64,000 bases of DNA from Treponema bryantii NK4A124 (GTDB lineage Bacteria > Spirochaetota > Spirochaetia > Treponematales > Treponemataceae): NCBI RefSeq assembly GCF_000421345.1, contig NZ_ATWV01000009.1, forward strand, positions 1 through 64,000, read 5' to 3'. The position numbers and the translations under genes were made by a program. Shown here one piece after another: positions 50,367 to 59,788 of the stretch; positions within the stretch are counted from its first letter, which is position 1; the number at the start of each line of letters is the position of its first letter. Under the pieces are notes generated by a model. That model was not told the origin of the DNA and ran no database searches. It worked only from the letters and a program-made list of their open reading frames with translations.

Positions 50367-51938
50367 ATGAAGATTTGGATTGTCAGCATGGAATGTGCCG
50401 GAATTGCAGAAGCCGGCGGTGTCAAGAATGTATCTTTTTCCCTTTGTAAGGAATTTTCAGACTTAAAACACAAAGTCACTCTTTTTATTCCGGTGTATAA
50501 ATGTACCTGTCTGGATTCACTTTTTGAATTCAATACAGTAGAAACTGCTGCAGAAGTAGAGCTTTGCGGCAGAAAAGAAAAAATCACCTATACAACCGCA
50601 AAAAGCACTTCAAATTTTGATGTTGTGCTTATAAATCATCCGCTTTTTGCAGAAAAAGAAGCCGTTTATACTTACACAGAAAACGAAGAAAAACAGAATC
50701 CTAATCATAAAAAAGGCTGCGGTCATCTGGATGGACTTTTCCTTGATGTACTTTTCCAGAAGGCAGTCTGCGCTTATGGTTCATTAATTCCACGTTCTGA
50801 TATTCCGGAAATCCTTCACTGTCAGGATGCATCAACTGCAATGCTGCCGGCCTTTATTGCAAACTCTAAAAACTTCAAGAAAACTAACTCTGTAGTTACA
50901 ATCCATAATGCGGGACCTTTCTATCACCACAGCTTTACAAGTATTGGTGAGGCTGCATGGTATACAGGGCTTTCAACTCCTGTTCTGGAAAAATCTATGA
51001 ATGGTAGAGCCGTAGAGCCATTCCTGATTGCTGCTAATTCCGGCGCATACCTTACAACAGTTTCAGAAGATTATGCCCGCGAACTTACAGATCCTGCAAA
51101 TGCAGAAGCAACAGAAGGTCTTGCCCCGATTTTTGCAGCCCGCCATATAGAAATAAAGGGAATTACAAACGGCTTTGATTTTGACCGTTATAATCCGACC
51201 TCAAAAGACGCTTCAAAACTGCCATTTGAGTTTGAGCCTGAAAAAAATGACCTTGAAGGAAAACTCAAGTGCCGCAAGTTCTTTATTCAGAATATTGTAA
51301 ATACAGATAACTTTAAGGCAGAAGGAATCAAAAAATACGGCAAGCTTGAATGCTCAAGTGAGTATACAAAAGAAATATTTTTTGCTTACCATGGCCGCAT
51401 AACAACTCAGAAGGGGCTCGCTGTTCTTACAGCCGCAGTTCCTGCAATCCTCGAAAACTACCCGGATGCCCGTTTTATTTTTGCAGGGCAGGGTGAACCT
51501 CGACTTGAAATTGATATTGTCCGCCTCTGCGAAAAGTATCCTGGACGGGTTTGTTTTATGAACGGCTATAATCAGACAGTTGTTCGTCTTGCAACTGCTG
51601 TAGCAGACTTTATTGTTCTTCCAAGCTATTTTGAACCATGCGGACTCGAAGACTTTATTGCCCAGGTTTACGGTACAGTTCCAATCGCTCACAGAACCGG
51701 CGGTCTCAATAAAATTGATGATGGACGTACAGGCTTCCTTTATGACAGTAATACTGCAGGAGTGCTTATTGCAAAACTTTCAGAAATCATAATGCTCAAA
51801 ACCCTGCGCCCAAGCCAGATTGCACGTATGGTAAAGAGTGGTGCTTACAGCGTTCACCATGAATACCTTTGGAAGACTGTAATCCAGAAAAAATATCTTC
51901 CATTTTTTAAAGAAATTTTAAAAAATAGTAAGGAATGA
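50367..51938 (+). CDS. glgA: Glycogen/starch synthase-like glycosyltransferase (GT5)
   Basis: GT5-type enzyme building alpha-1,4-glucan from a nucleotide glucose. N-terminus IVSMECAGIAEAGGVKNVSF replaces the usual KxGGL with AGGVK; then FLIAANSGAYLTTVSEDYAR, AYHGRITTQKGLAVLTAAVP, FIVLPSYFEPCGLEDFIAQV and YGTVPIAHRTGGL. The E-x7-E region (FEPCGLEDF) is present. 523 residues, slightly longer than the usual ~480. It forms a small unit with aroH. Donor (ADP- or UDP-glucose) unknown. The altered front loop is worth noting. Confidence 0.83.
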   Translation: MKIWIVSMECAGIAEAGGVKNVSFSLCKEFSDLKHKVTLFIPVYKCTCLDSLFEFNTVETAAEVELCGRKEKITYTTAKSTSNFDVVLINHPLFAEKEAVYTYTENEEKQNPNHKKGCGHLDGLFLDVLFQKAVCAYGSLIPRSDIPEILHCQDASTAMLPAFIANSKNFKKTNSVVTIHNAGPFYHHSFTSIGEAAWYTGLSTPVLEKSMNGRAVEPFLIAANSGAYLTTVSEDYARELTDPANAEATEGLAPIFAARHIEIKGITNGFDFDRYNPTSKDASKLPFEFEPEKNDLEGKLKCRKFFIQNIVNTDNFKAEGIKKYGKLECSSEYTKEIFFAYHGRITTQKGLAVLTAAVPAILENYPDARFIFAGQGEPRLEIDIVRLCEKYPGRVCFMNGYNQTVVRLATAVADFIVLPSYFEPCGLEDFIAQVYGTVPIAHRTGGLNKIDDGRTGFLYDSNTAGVLIAKLSEIIMLKTLRPSQIARMVKSGAYSVHHEYLWKTVIQKKYLPFFKEILKNSKE

Positions 51939-51940
51939 TA

Positions 51941-51967
51941 TTGACTAAAATGTCATAAATCTATAAT
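51941..51967 (+). promoter_or_regulatory. Promoter of the tRNA pair
   Basis: TTGACT, 15 bp, TATAAT, about 40 bp before the first tRNA. The spacing is short; TAATAT three bases later would give 18 bp. Confidence 0.45.
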
Positions 51968-52009
51968 ATAAGACTCACGTTCGACGCACAACGTTGAACA
52001 CCTAAATAT

Positions 52010-52082
52010 GCTGCTTTAGCTCAGCTGGTAGAGCACGTGATTTGTAATCTCGGGGTCGTGGGTCCAAATCCTACAAGCAGCT
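52010..52082 (+). tRNA. tRNA-Thr (anticodon TGT)
   Basis: 73-nt cloverleaf: acceptor GCTGCTT/AAGCAGC, D arm GCTC...GAGC, anticodon loop TTTGTAA (TGT, reading ACA), T arm GTGGG/CCTAC. Odd points: a T-T mismatch at 29-41 in the anticodon stem (CGTGA vs TCTCG), T loop TCCAAAT where TTCAAAT is expected (C at position 55), and a G-T pair in the T stem. The CCA end is not encoded. First of two tRNAs, six bases apart. Confidence 0.88.
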
Positions 52083-52088
52083 TTAAAT

Positions 52089-52170
52089 GGGGAGTTCGCA
52101 TAGCGGCAATTGCAAGGGACTGTAAATCCCTCGACTAACGTCTCCAGAGGTTCGAGTCCTCTACTCCCCA
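52089..52170 (+). tRNA. tRNA-Tyr (anticodon GTA)
   Basis: 82-nt class II tRNA with long variable arm: acceptor GGGGAGT/ACTCCCC, discriminator A, anticodon loop CTGTAAA (GTA, reading TAC/TAT), T arm AGAGG-TTCGAGT-CCTCT. No CCA encoded. All stems are regular. Confidence 0.95.
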
Positions 52171-52181
52171 GTTTCTTATTG

Positions 52182-52208
52182 AGTTCTCCAAGTGGAGGAC
52201 TTTTTTAT
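52182..52208 (+). terminator. Terminator of the tRNA pair
   Basis: AGTTCTCC-AAGT-GGAGGACT stem (one G-U) followed by TTTTTTATTT. Confidence 0.8.
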
Positions 52209-52219
52209 TTAACTATAAC

Positions 52220-52296
52220 TGTCATCCTCGGGCTTGACCCGGGGATCCAGAAAACACCGTAATGTCTAGATTCCCTGGTCAAGCCAGGGAATGACA
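52220..52296. repeat. Family 2 repeat
   Basis: TGTCATCCTCGGGCTTGACC...GGGGATCCAG and, inverted, ...CCTGGTCAAGCCAGGGAATGACA; two units of opposite orientation with a 20-bp spacer. It fills the gap between the tRNAs and the MBL gene. Confidence 0.85.
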
Positions 52297-52390
52297 ATTA
52301 TTTTTTTAAATTCCCCCTATAATCTTTGACAAAAAATCCCTTTATGGAGTAAAATTAAATAATATTTACAAAATGGTAAGAGGGGGAAAA

Positions 52391-53323
52391 GTGAATATCC
52401 ATTTCTGGGGTGTAAGGGGATCTGTTCCTACACCAATATCACCGCAGCAGGTTCAGTCAAAAATCATGGCAGCAATTCAGCGTGCTAAGCCGGAAGATTT
52501 ACTCAATGCGGAAACCAGAGCAAAGTTTGTTTCATCACTCCCTTCATGGATTTTTGGTACTGCAGGTGGTAATACAGCCTGCGTTGAACTCGTAAATAAT
52601 AATACACATGTAATTCTTGATGCAGGAACAGGAATTCGGGCCTTGGGAAAAGCTCGTGCCTGTCCGGATAAGTATTATCTTTTCTTTTCACATTTTCACT
52701 GGGATCATATTCAGGGCTTTCCATTTTTTGATCATGCCTATAATCCTAACTGCCGTTTCGAGGTTTATTCACATTATGATGATGCAGAAAAATATTTCTG
52801 GGATCAGGTAGCAGAGCCTTATAGTCCTCCTTCTGTAGGAAAAACAATTGCCAAAAATATAAACTTCAACCGCATTTATGAAGATGAAGAATTTATGCTT
52901 GATGACATGAAAATCAATTCACATAAAATGCGGCACCCCGGCGATTCATATGCCTTTTCTTTTGAATATGAAGGAAAAAAGTTTGTTTACGCCACAGATG
53001 TAGAATTAAAAACAACAGATTATATCGGAGACTTTGCCGGCGAAGGTGTTTTCCGGAATGCTGATATTCTGGTAATTGATTCTCAATATACTGTTGAAGA
53101 AGTTTACCGTAAAGAAAACTGGGGACATTCTTCTTTCTGTTATGCAATTGATTTTGCTGTTTACTGGAATATTAAAAAGGTATATCTTTTCCATCACGAG
53201 CCAGTTTATGATGACAAAAAGCTTAACTCAATTCTTGAGGCAGCAAGATGGTATGCCCAGTATATAAATCATTCTGATATTGAGATTTATCTGGCAAAGG
53301 AATCACAAGAGATTATTTTATGA
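52391..53323 (+). CDS. MBL-fold metallo-hydrolase
   Basis: Metallo-beta-lactamase-fold enzyme of the phosphodiesterase/ribonuclease-like branch: VNIHFWGVRGSVPTPI, TAGGNTACVEL, HVILDAGTGIRALG, and the zinc motif FFSHFHWDHIQGF; further metal ligands in KMRHPGDS and VYATDVEL. Near the end, NWGHSSFCYAIDFA and FHHEP complete the site. Start: an ATG at 52373 is open, but GTG at 52391 has GAGGGGG directly before and begins at the fold. It overlaps the small gene downstream by four bases. The substrate is unknown. Confidence 0.87.
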   Translation: MNIHFWGVRGSVPTPISPQQVQSKIMAAIQRAKPEDLLNAETRAKFVSSLPSWIFGTAGGNTACVELVNNNTHVILDAGTGIRALGKARACPDKYYLFFSHFHWDHIQGFPFFDHAYNPNCRFEVYSHYDDAEKYFWDQVAEPYSPPSVGKTIAKNINFNRIYEDEEFMLDDMKINSHKMRHPGDSYAFSFEYEGKKFVYATDVELKTTDYIGDFAGEGVFRNADILVIDSQYTVEEVYRKENWGHSSFCYAIDFAVYWNIKKVYLFHHEPVYDDKKLNSILEAARWYAQYINHSDIEIYLAKESQEIIL

Positions 53324-53511
53324 TAGTTGATAATGAAGATATAAGCATTTTGGAATATAACTTTTCCAAAAAGGAACTTTTTCTTCTCGCAAAATATCTG
53401 CGTAGTAAACAGGAAGAGCTTCCAGAAGGGCTTGAAATTTTTTATAAAACACTCGAAGATTCCATCTACAATTGTCTTTCACTGGAAGAGGTTAAAAGAT
53501 TTTACTCATGA
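53320..53511 (+). CDS. Small conserved-looking protein, unknown
   Basis: 63 residues, acidic, probably two or three helices (KKELFLLAKYLRSKQEELPE, LEIFYKTLEDSIYNCLSLEE). It overlaps the genes on both sides by ATGA, so it is translated as part of the MBL-mltG unit, which supports a real gene. No family recognised. Confidence 0.65.
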   Translation: MIVDNEDISILEYNFSKKELFLLAKYLRSKQEELPEGLEIFYKTLEDSIYNCLSLEEVKRFYS

Positions 53512-54575
53512 AAAAAATACTGATTATTCTTTTGATTTTTTTACTTTTGATAGCAGGTGGAGCCCTTGCTGCATTTTGCCTTGTAAAAAATATGGCTTCC
53601 CCGGTTTCTGCAGAAGATGATGGTACAAAAGTAAGAATTGAAATTCCAAGCGGAATGTCTGTAAATGGGGCGGCAAGCCTTCTTGCAGAAAATCAGCTTA
53701 TCCGAAATGAAAAGATATTTTATTATGCGGCCCGTTATCCTCAGCTTAAAGGCTTTCTTTATGGAAAGGAAGCAGGCCAGTCTGCCTTTGTTTTAAGAAG
53801 CGGAATTTATTATGTGAGTCCTGCTATGAATATAGCAGAAATTCAAGAGCTGCTTTCTTCCGGCCAGCAGGAATATATAAAGGTTTCTTTACCGGAAGGC
53901 CTTACAATTTCAAAGATTGCTGCAGAACTCGAAGAAAACCGTATCTGTAATGCAGCTGATTTTATAAAGGTTTGTAAAAGCCCTGACTTTGCTGCAAAAA
54001 ATAATATTTCGGGCGAAAGTGCAGAAGGTTTTCTTTTTCCGGATACTTATTTCCTTACTGCCGGTATGGAGGCCCAGACTGTAGCCCAGCTTATGGTTGA
54101 TAACTTTTTTGCAAAAATTAAAGAGATACCGGCTCTGGCGCAAATGAATAGTGCAGACCTTTTTCAGACAGTAACTCTTGCTTCAATCGTTGAACGTGAA
54201 TACCGTGTAGAAGATGAAGCCCCGCTTATTGCAAGTGTTTTCAAAAATCGTCTTCGCCGCAATATCGGGCTTTATTCCTGTGCTACTGTAGAATATATCC
54301 TCACAGAAATTGAAGGTCGTCCTCATCCGGACAGAATCCTTATCGAAGATACAAAAATTGATAATCCCTATAATACCTATAAATGGGCAGGTCTTCCTCC
54401 GGGACCAATTTCTAATCCAGGCTTAGTTGCACTTCGTGCTTCTGCTGATACTCCTAAAACAAATTATTATTTCTTCCAGGTTGTAGATCCTGCAGCCGGC
54501 CGTCATGTCTTTACTACAAATTTTGAAGAACATATTGAAAGCCACAGTCTTTATACAAAAAAATCCGGGAAGTAG
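53508..54575 (+). CDS. mltG: Endolytic murein transglycosylase
   Basis: Inner-membrane lytic transglycosylase that cuts nascent peptidoglycan strands. One N-terminal anchor (ILIILLIFLLLIAGGALAAF), a LysM-like part (YIKVSLPEGLTISKIAAELE), and the YceG/MltG catalytic domain: LFQTVTLASIVEREYRVEDE with the catalytic Glu in SIVERE (about residue 230), VFKNRLRRNIGLYSCATVEY, and YNTYKWAGLPPGPISNPG. 355 residues, full length. Overlaps the small upstream gene by four bases and is ten bases from dnaG. Supports the cell-wall role of this block with mreBCD/mrdA. Confidence 0.93.
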   Translation: MKKILIILLIFLLLIAGGALAAFCLVKNMASPVSAEDDGTKVRIEIPSGMSVNGAASLLAENQLIRNEKIFYYAARYPQLKGFLYGKEAGQSAFVLRSGIYYVSPAMNIAEIQELLSSGQQEYIKVSLPEGLTISKIAAELEENRICNAADFIKVCKSPDFAAKNNISGESAEGFLFPDTYFLTAGMEAQTVAQLMVDNFFAKIKEIPALAQMNSADLFQTVTLASIVEREYRVEDEAPLIASVFKNRLRRNIGLYSCATVEYILTEIEGRPHPDRILIEDTKIDNPYNTYKWAGLPPGPISNPGLVALRASADTPKTNYYFFQVVDPAAGRHVFTTNFEEHIESHSLYTKKSGK

Positions 54576-54584
54576 GAGAAGAGT

Positions 54585-56402
54585 GTGGCTGGCGGATTTA
54601 TTTCTAATGAAACAATAGACGCAATCCTCAATACAACTGATATCGTTGCTACTATAGGCGAATATACCAAGCTTGAACGTCGTGGAGCAAATGACTGGTG
54701 GGGTTGTTGTCCTTTTCATGGAGAAAAAACAGCTTCCTTTCATGTAGACGCAGATAAAAAGTTTTACCATTGCTTTGGCTGTCACAAAGGCGGAAATGTA
54801 GTCAATTTTATAATGGAAATGGAAAAGCTTTCCTATCCGGATACACTTGAAGCTCTGGCAAAAAAAGCAGGTATTCCAATAAAATATCAGGATGGATATA
54901 AGCCGGACCCAAACCGCCAGAAAAATAACGAAGCAGAACAGTATATAGAGCTTTATGAAAGAACAGCTTCAATGTTTCATTATTTTCTCATGGAAACTCC
55001 ACAGGGGCAGAAGGCTCTTGAATATGTTACAAAACGAGGCCTGACAAAGGAAACTCTGGAGAAATTTCGTCTGGGCTATGCACCTGCGGACCGTAAATGG
55101 CTTCATAAATTTCTTTTAGGCAAGAACTTCAGTAAAGAATTTTTAGCAAAGTCCGGTCTTTTCAGCCAGAAATATCCTGATTTTTCATTTTTCTCAGACC
55201 GCCTCATGTTCCCGATTTTTAACCGCAGGGGGCAGGTGGTTGCCTTTGGCGGCCGTGTAATTCCTCCGGCAGATGAGTCTCAGAGAAAGTATTTGAACTC
55301 GGGTGATCTTCCTCAGTTTAAAAAGCGTGAAACTTTATTTGGCTTCAGCTTTGCAAAGAACTCTATCCGCGAAAAAAAGTCTATAATTTTCTGCGAAGGA
55401 AATATGGATGTAATTGCCTATCATCAATGCGGGCTTGATTACGCTGTTGCAACCCTTGGAACAGCCCTTACCGAAGAGCATATTAAAATGATTTCGGGTT
55501 TTGTTGCGGGTGGAACTGTATATCTTTCCTTTGATTCGGATGGTGCAGGTGAGAATGCTACCTGGAAGGCTATAAAGCTTTGCCGCGAGCACGATCTTAC
55601 TGTAAAAATCATCAGATTGAAGGGTGGAAAAGACCCTGCAGAAATTATGCTTAAATTCGGTGCTGAAAACTTGACGGCACAGGTTAAAAATGCTATATTA
55701 GATAGTGATTATTTGATATTTAGACTAGGTGAAAAATACCCTGTGGACACTCCTGAGGGTAAAACAAAGGCTGCTCTGGAATATTTTCAGTATGTAGACT
55801 CGCTTCAGTCTGATATTCAAAAAGAATCATGCCTCGAACAGTTATGTCAGGCATTTAATCTCAAACCGGAGGCTGTAAAAAGGGATTTTAATAATCGTAG
55901 TCAGGCCCGCGAACGCGCGAATATCCGGCAAAATAATAATCAAACAGAAGAAGGAACACAAGTTAAGCTCGATGCTGAATTGAGAGGGTTAATTGCTGTT
56001 ACCGCCGACTTGAACCAATTCGAGGTTCTTCGCACTAAGCTCACCGAACAAGATTTTACAAATCCGGCAGCCAGAAAGTTGTACAAGGTACTGGAAGAAT
56101 GCTTTGTTGAGAAAATCTTTACTATAAGGGATATCCTTGGTCGTTGTGATGATGAAAAGCTGGTTCAGCTGATTACTGGATCAATTTCGTCTGGAGTCTA
56201 TCAGAGTGAAAAAGTAAGTGTCATAGTTCAGGACACGGTAAATTTAATTAAAAGAAATAAACTTGATGCCCAGCGAAATAAATTATTACAAAGAATCCGA
56301 GAATATACTGTAGTTACTCAAGAAGATCAGAATCAATTAAATGCGCTTCTGGCCGAAAAACTGGAACTTGATAAGCAAGTGCAAAGCTTAGGGAAAAAGT
56401 AG
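54585..56402 (+). CDS. dnaG: DNA primase
   Basis: Makes RNA primers at the replication fork. CHC2 zinc site with Cys42, His45, Cys63, Cys66 (CPFH ... CFGC), the RNA polymerase core ([55 protein letters not shown]), a Toprim domain ([40 protein letters not shown]) and a C-terminal helicase-binding region. 605 residues. GTG start with AGGAG before it. One-base overlap with rpoD (TAGTG), the classical macromolecular-synthesis arrangement. Confidence 0.95.
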   Translation: MAGGFISNETIDAILNTTDIVATIGEYTKLERRGANDWWGCCPFHGEKTASFHVDADKKFYHCFGCHKGGNVVNFIMEMEKLSYPDTLEALAKKAGIPIKYQDGYKPDPNRQKNNEAEQYIELYERTASMFHYFLMETPQGQKALEYVTKRGLTKETLEKFRLGYAPADRKWLHKFLLGKNFSKEFLAKSGLFSQKYPDFSFFSDRLMFPIFNRRGQVVAFGGRVIPPADESQRKYLNSGDLPQFKKRETLFGFSFAKNSIREKKSIIFCEGNMDVIAYHQCGLDYAVATLGTALTEEHIKMISGFVAGGTVYLSFDSDGAGENATWKAIKLCREHDLTVKIIRLKGGKDPAEIMLKFGAENLTAQVKNAILDSDYLIFRLGEKYPVDTPEGKTKAALEYFQYVDSLQSDIQKESCLEQLCQAFNLKPEAVKRDFNNRSQARERANIRQNNNQTEEGTQVKLDAELRGLIAVTADLNQFEVLRTKLTEQDFTNPAARKLYKVLEECFVEKIFTIRDILGRCDDEKLVQLITGSISSGVYQSEKVSVIVQDTVNLIKRNKLDAQRNKLLQRIREYTVVTQEDQNQLNALLAEKLELDKQVQSLGKK

Positions 56403-58273
56403 TGAATACTTCTATGGACGAAAAAAGCAGTGAAGCTCTTGTAATGAGCAACCCTGCAATAGCTAAACTGGTTGAGTTTGCAAAATCAAAACGGTTCATT
56501 ACATGGGATGATGTAATTGAATATCTTGGACAGGAATTTGTTAATTCAGATGAATTAATGGAGCCGGTCCTTAAACAGTTAAAAGACATAAACCGTGAGC
56601 CTGTCGAAACAGACATCATTGGAACAGACGATGTTCCGGAAGATGAACTGGTAGACGATGATGAAGACGACGGAATCATGCTCGATGATGAGGATGATGA
56701 AGTTGGCGGCGACGACGAAACTGCCGAAATTGAACAGGCAGAGAAAAAGCTTGCAGCATCTAAAAACCGTCTCGTAAATTCCGACAAGGACTCAAGTGTA
56801 GACGATCCTATCCGCCTTTATCTCCGTGAAATTGGTAAAGAAAACCTTCTTACTGCAGAGCAGGAAGTTGAGCTTTCTAAGACAATGGAGCAGGGCAACA
56901 ATATTATAAAAGATGTAATCAAAAACTCAGGAATTATGATTCCAGAGTTCTTTGCAATTGCACAGAAAGCCTTTACAAGAATTGATATTCATGAGCCTGG
57001 AAAAACCCGTAAGGAAATCAACGAGGAAATGGCAGACAAGCGCCGCCTCAAGAGCTTCTACGGCGAACATATTAAGCCTGTTCTTCCTGAAATGAAGCAG
57101 TACATGGCTCTCAAAAAGCAGCTTTTTGAAGCAGATCAGTCCTCTGCAATTTTTGATAACCCTCAGCTTGTTGAACTCCGCAAAAAAATCATACCTGAAC
57201 TTCAGAAAGTAGATATTCAGACAGAAGAGCTTGAAAAGTTCACTCAGAAATATCGTGAAGCTACAATTAAGATTGAAGAATATCATCAGAAGCAGGAAAA
57301 GAAGATGAAGGAGCTTAGAATTTCTAACCCTTCAGAGCTTCGAAGTCTTGGTCGTAAGATTTCAATCCGCTCACAGGCTGCAAAGCTTGAGCAGGAACTC
57401 AATATGAGTGCTGATGAAATCCGCGAGATTTACACTCAGATTCAGAAAATCGAACGTAAGCTTCACCGCCTGGAATACGAGTTCGAAAACGACGTTGAGC
57501 AGATTCTAAAAATGGCTAAAGACATTGAGTACGGCCGCCTGATGATGGAAAAGGCAAAGAACCGCCTTATCAACGCAAACCTTCGTCTTGTAGTTTCTAT
57601 TGCTAAAAAATATACAAACCGTGGTCTTCACTTCTTTGACCTTGTTCAGGAAGGAAACATCGGTCTTATTAAGGCTGTAGAAAAGTTTGAATACCGCAAG
57701 GGCTTTAAGTTCTCTACATATGCTACCTGGTGGATTCGTCAGGCAATCACACGTTCTATCTCTGATCAGGCTCGTACAATCCGCGTTCCTGTTCATATGA
57801 TTGAGCAGATTAACAAGGTTGTACGCGAAAGCCGTCAGCTTATGCAGAAGCTTGGCCGTGAACCAACCGATGACGAGATTGCACAGCAGCTTGGCTGGCC
57901 ATTAGCCCGTGTAAAGCAGGTTAAGAATGTTGCCCGCGAGCCTATTTCTCTTGAAACTCCAATCGGTGAGGAAGAAGATTCAATCCTTGGAGACTTCATT
58001 GAAGATAAGGAAGTGGAGAATCCAGCAACACAGACTGCCTTTACTTTACTTCAGGAGCAGCTGCGCACAGTTTTGAACACTCTGCCACCACGTGAGCAGG
58101 AGGTGCTTAAGATGCGCTTTGGCCTGGAAGACGGTTATTCACTTACCCTCGAAGAGGTTGGTCTTTACTTTGACGTAACTCGTGAACGTATCCGTCAGAT
58201 TGAAGCAAAGGCTTTGCGTCGTCTACGTCACCCACGCCGTGCTAATGGTCTGCGTGATTATATTGAAACTTAA
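56402..58273 (+). CDS. rpoD: RNA polymerase principal sigma factor
   Basis: Sigma-70, 623 residues. Region 1.1-like front ([20 protein letters not shown]), a long acidic stretch at about residues 72-110, region 1.2 ([20 protein letters not shown]), a large non-conserved region, then region 2 ([57 protein letters not shown]), region 3 and region 4 ([31 protein letters not shown]). Start is GTG sharing one base with the dnaG stop. It should recognise the TTGACA/TATAAT-type promoters seen in this window. Confidence 0.96.
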   Translation: MNTSMDEKSSEALVMSNPAIAKLVEFAKSKRFITWDDVIEYLGQEFVNSDELMEPVLKQLKDINREPVETDIIGTDDVPEDELVDDDEDDGIMLDDEDDEVGGDDETAEIEQAEKKLAASKNRLVNSDKDSSVDDPIRLYLREIGKENLLTAEQEVELSKTMEQGNNIIKDVIKNSGIMIPEFFAIAQKAFTRIDIHEPGKTRKEINEEMADKRRLKSFYGEHIKPVLPEMKQYMALKKQLFEADQSSAIFDNPQLVELRKKIIPELQKVDIQTEELEKFTQKYREATIKIEEYHQKQEKKMKELRISNPSELRSLGRKISIRSQAAKLEQELNMSADEIREIYTQIQKIERKLHRLEYEFENDVEQILKMAKDIEYGRLMMEKAKNRLINANLRLVVSIAKKYTNRGLHFFDLVQEGNIGLIKAVEKFEYRKGFKFSTYATWWIRQAITRSISDQARTIRVPVHMIEQINKVVRESRQLMQKLGREPTDDEIAQQLGWPLARVKQVKNVAREPISLETPIGEEEDSILGDFIEDKEVENPATQTAFTLLQEQLRTVLNTLPPREQEVLKMRFGLEDGYSLTLEEVGLYFDVTRERIRQIEAKALRRLRHPRRANGLRDYIET

Positions 58274-58320
58274 CAAAAATTGTTATAATATAACTAGATA
58301 TTTTTTATTGAGGAACCATA

Positions 58321-59292
58321 ATGGTAACAACAGAAGTTTTTGAGAATCTTAAATCTTTGCAGGAGATTCTCGTACAGAAATACGAGCTGGAAGGAAAAAA
58401 GAGCGATGCTCCAAAACAGCTCAGCAATCAGGAAGATCTGCTTGCTAAAACTCAGAAAGAATTCATTGAGCAGAAGTCTAACTACGATGCAACTCAGGAA
58501 AAGGTAACACAGCTTAAGGCTCAGCTTGAAGAGGCAGTAAAGTCTCGCGAAGAAGGTGAAAAGGGAGTTGCAAATTCAACAACTCACCGCGAGTACGAAG
58601 CTCTCGAAAAACAGATTACAGAAGCAAAAACTCTTGAAGAGCAGGTTCGTAAAGATCTTCAGCACGAAGAAAAAGACCTTGCAGAACTCAACGAGCGTCT
58701 TAAGAATTCAGAAGAGCTTATTAAATTTCAGGAAAGCGAGCTTAACTCTAGCCGCGAATCACTCAATAAAGAGCTTTCTTCTTATGACAACAAGCTTGCA
58801 AAACTTAAAGTTGAAGAAGATAAAGTAACAAAAAATATCAATATGATTTATGCTGGTGAAGAGAATGCAGAGCTTAAGGCTCAGGAAATTCTTTTCAAGT
58901 TCCAGAGAATCATTCAGCGCAATTCTGAAGGTATTGTATCTGTAAGAAACGGAGTTTGTTCAGGTTGTCACATGATTCTTCCTGCAAACTTTGCTAATGA
59001 AGTTCGCGAAGGTGAAGACATCAACTTCTGTCCATACTGCAGCCGCATTCTTTACTACGAAGAAGTAAGCGAAGATCAGGCAGAAGATTACTTTGACATT
59101 GGTGCTGCCGGAAGTCTTGCTGGTCTCGACGATGAATTCGAAGACGAAGATTCAGAATACGGTGACGACGAAGAAAAAGAGGAAAGATCAGAATTCGATG
59201 ATGAAGAAGAATTTGACGAAGAGTCAGAAGATTCTGAAGACGAAGATGAAGATTCTGATGATGACTCTGACGAAGACGAGGACGAAGAGTAA
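58321..59292 (+). CDS. Coiled-coil zinc-ribbon protein (zf-RING_7/DUF164-like) with acidic tail
   Basis: 323 residues in three parts: a long coiled coil (about 1-190, LQEILVQKYELEGKKSDAPK onward), a C4 zinc ribbon (GVCSGCHMILP ... INFCPYCSRILYYEE), and an unusual tail of about 65 residues made almost only of Asp, Glu and Ser. The first two parts match a widespread family found beside rpoD/dnaG; its role is poorly known. SD GAGGAA before ATG; TATAAT-like box at 58285. The acidic tail is an expansion and may be repeat-driven. It is followed by rnpB. Confidence 0.83.
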   Translation: MVTTEVFENLKSLQEILVQKYELEGKKSDAPKQLSNQEDLLAKTQKEFIEQKSNYDATQEKVTQLKAQLEEAVKSREEGEKGVANSTTHREYEALEKQITEAKTLEEQVRKDLQHEEKDLAELNERLKNSEELIKFQESELNSSRESLNKELSSYDNKLAKLKVEEDKVTKNINMIYAGEENAELKAQEILFKFQRIIQRNSEGIVSVRNGVCSGCHMILPANFANEVREGEDINFCPYCSRILYYEEVSEDQAEDYFDIGAAGSLAGLDDEFEDEDSEYGDDEEKEERSEFDDEEEFDEESEDSEDEDEDSDDDSDEDEDEE

Positions 59293-59320
59293 TCTGTCTT
59301 CTTTAATTTGTTTATAATTT

Positions 59321-59752
59321 CAGATGGAATATAACCGTGCGGCCGCCTGCTGATGATAGCGGACGGCTGTGAGCGAAAGTCCGGGCTCCACCGGAAAGAA
59401 TGCCGGGTAATAACCGGGCACAAACTGGCAGCTGCAGTTCTTACTTATTGTAGTTCTGCAAAGCCCAGTGAGTGACAGAGAGTGCAACAGAAAATGTACC
59501 GCCTGATTTTGCTTTATTGTACGATCAGGTAAGGGTGAAAAGGCAGTGTAAGAGACTACCGCAGTTCTGGTAACAGGGCTGGCTTGTAAACCTCATTCGG
59601 AGCAAGATTAAGCAGCAGTTATGTTTTCCGGGCAATACTGCGGGTAAATCGCTGGAGCTGAATGGCAACATTCAGTGCGGATAGATGGTTATGCCTGCTT
59701 TTCTGTTTTTACAGGAAAGTGGTGAGCAGAACCCGGCTTACTGTTCCATCTG
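59321..59752 (+). ncRNA. rnpB: RNase P RNA
   Basis: Catalytic RNA of RNase P. P1 stem AGATGGAA ... TTCCATCT; conserved blocks GAAAGTCCGGGCTCCACCGG, ACAGAAA, AGGGTGAAAAGGCAGTGTAA followed by GAGACTACCGC, GATAGATGG and CAGAACCCGGCTTAC; ends with a T-run (59751-59760). A TATAAT lies at 59313-59318. The size (about 430 nt) and A-type layout fit bacteria. The stretch 59293-59788 contains no protein gene. Confidence 0.95.
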
Positions 59753-59788
59753 TTTTTTTTTATAAAGTATTGTAAAAGTGGTGGGGAA

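Noticed and set aside
56314-56787. Serine-rich minus-strand frame opposite rpoD
   Set aside because: Antisense of the acidic stretch of RpoD; no ribosome site.
59088-59423. Serine-rich minus-strand frame
   Set aside because: Antisense of the acidic tail of the zinc-ribbon gene and of the rnpB front.
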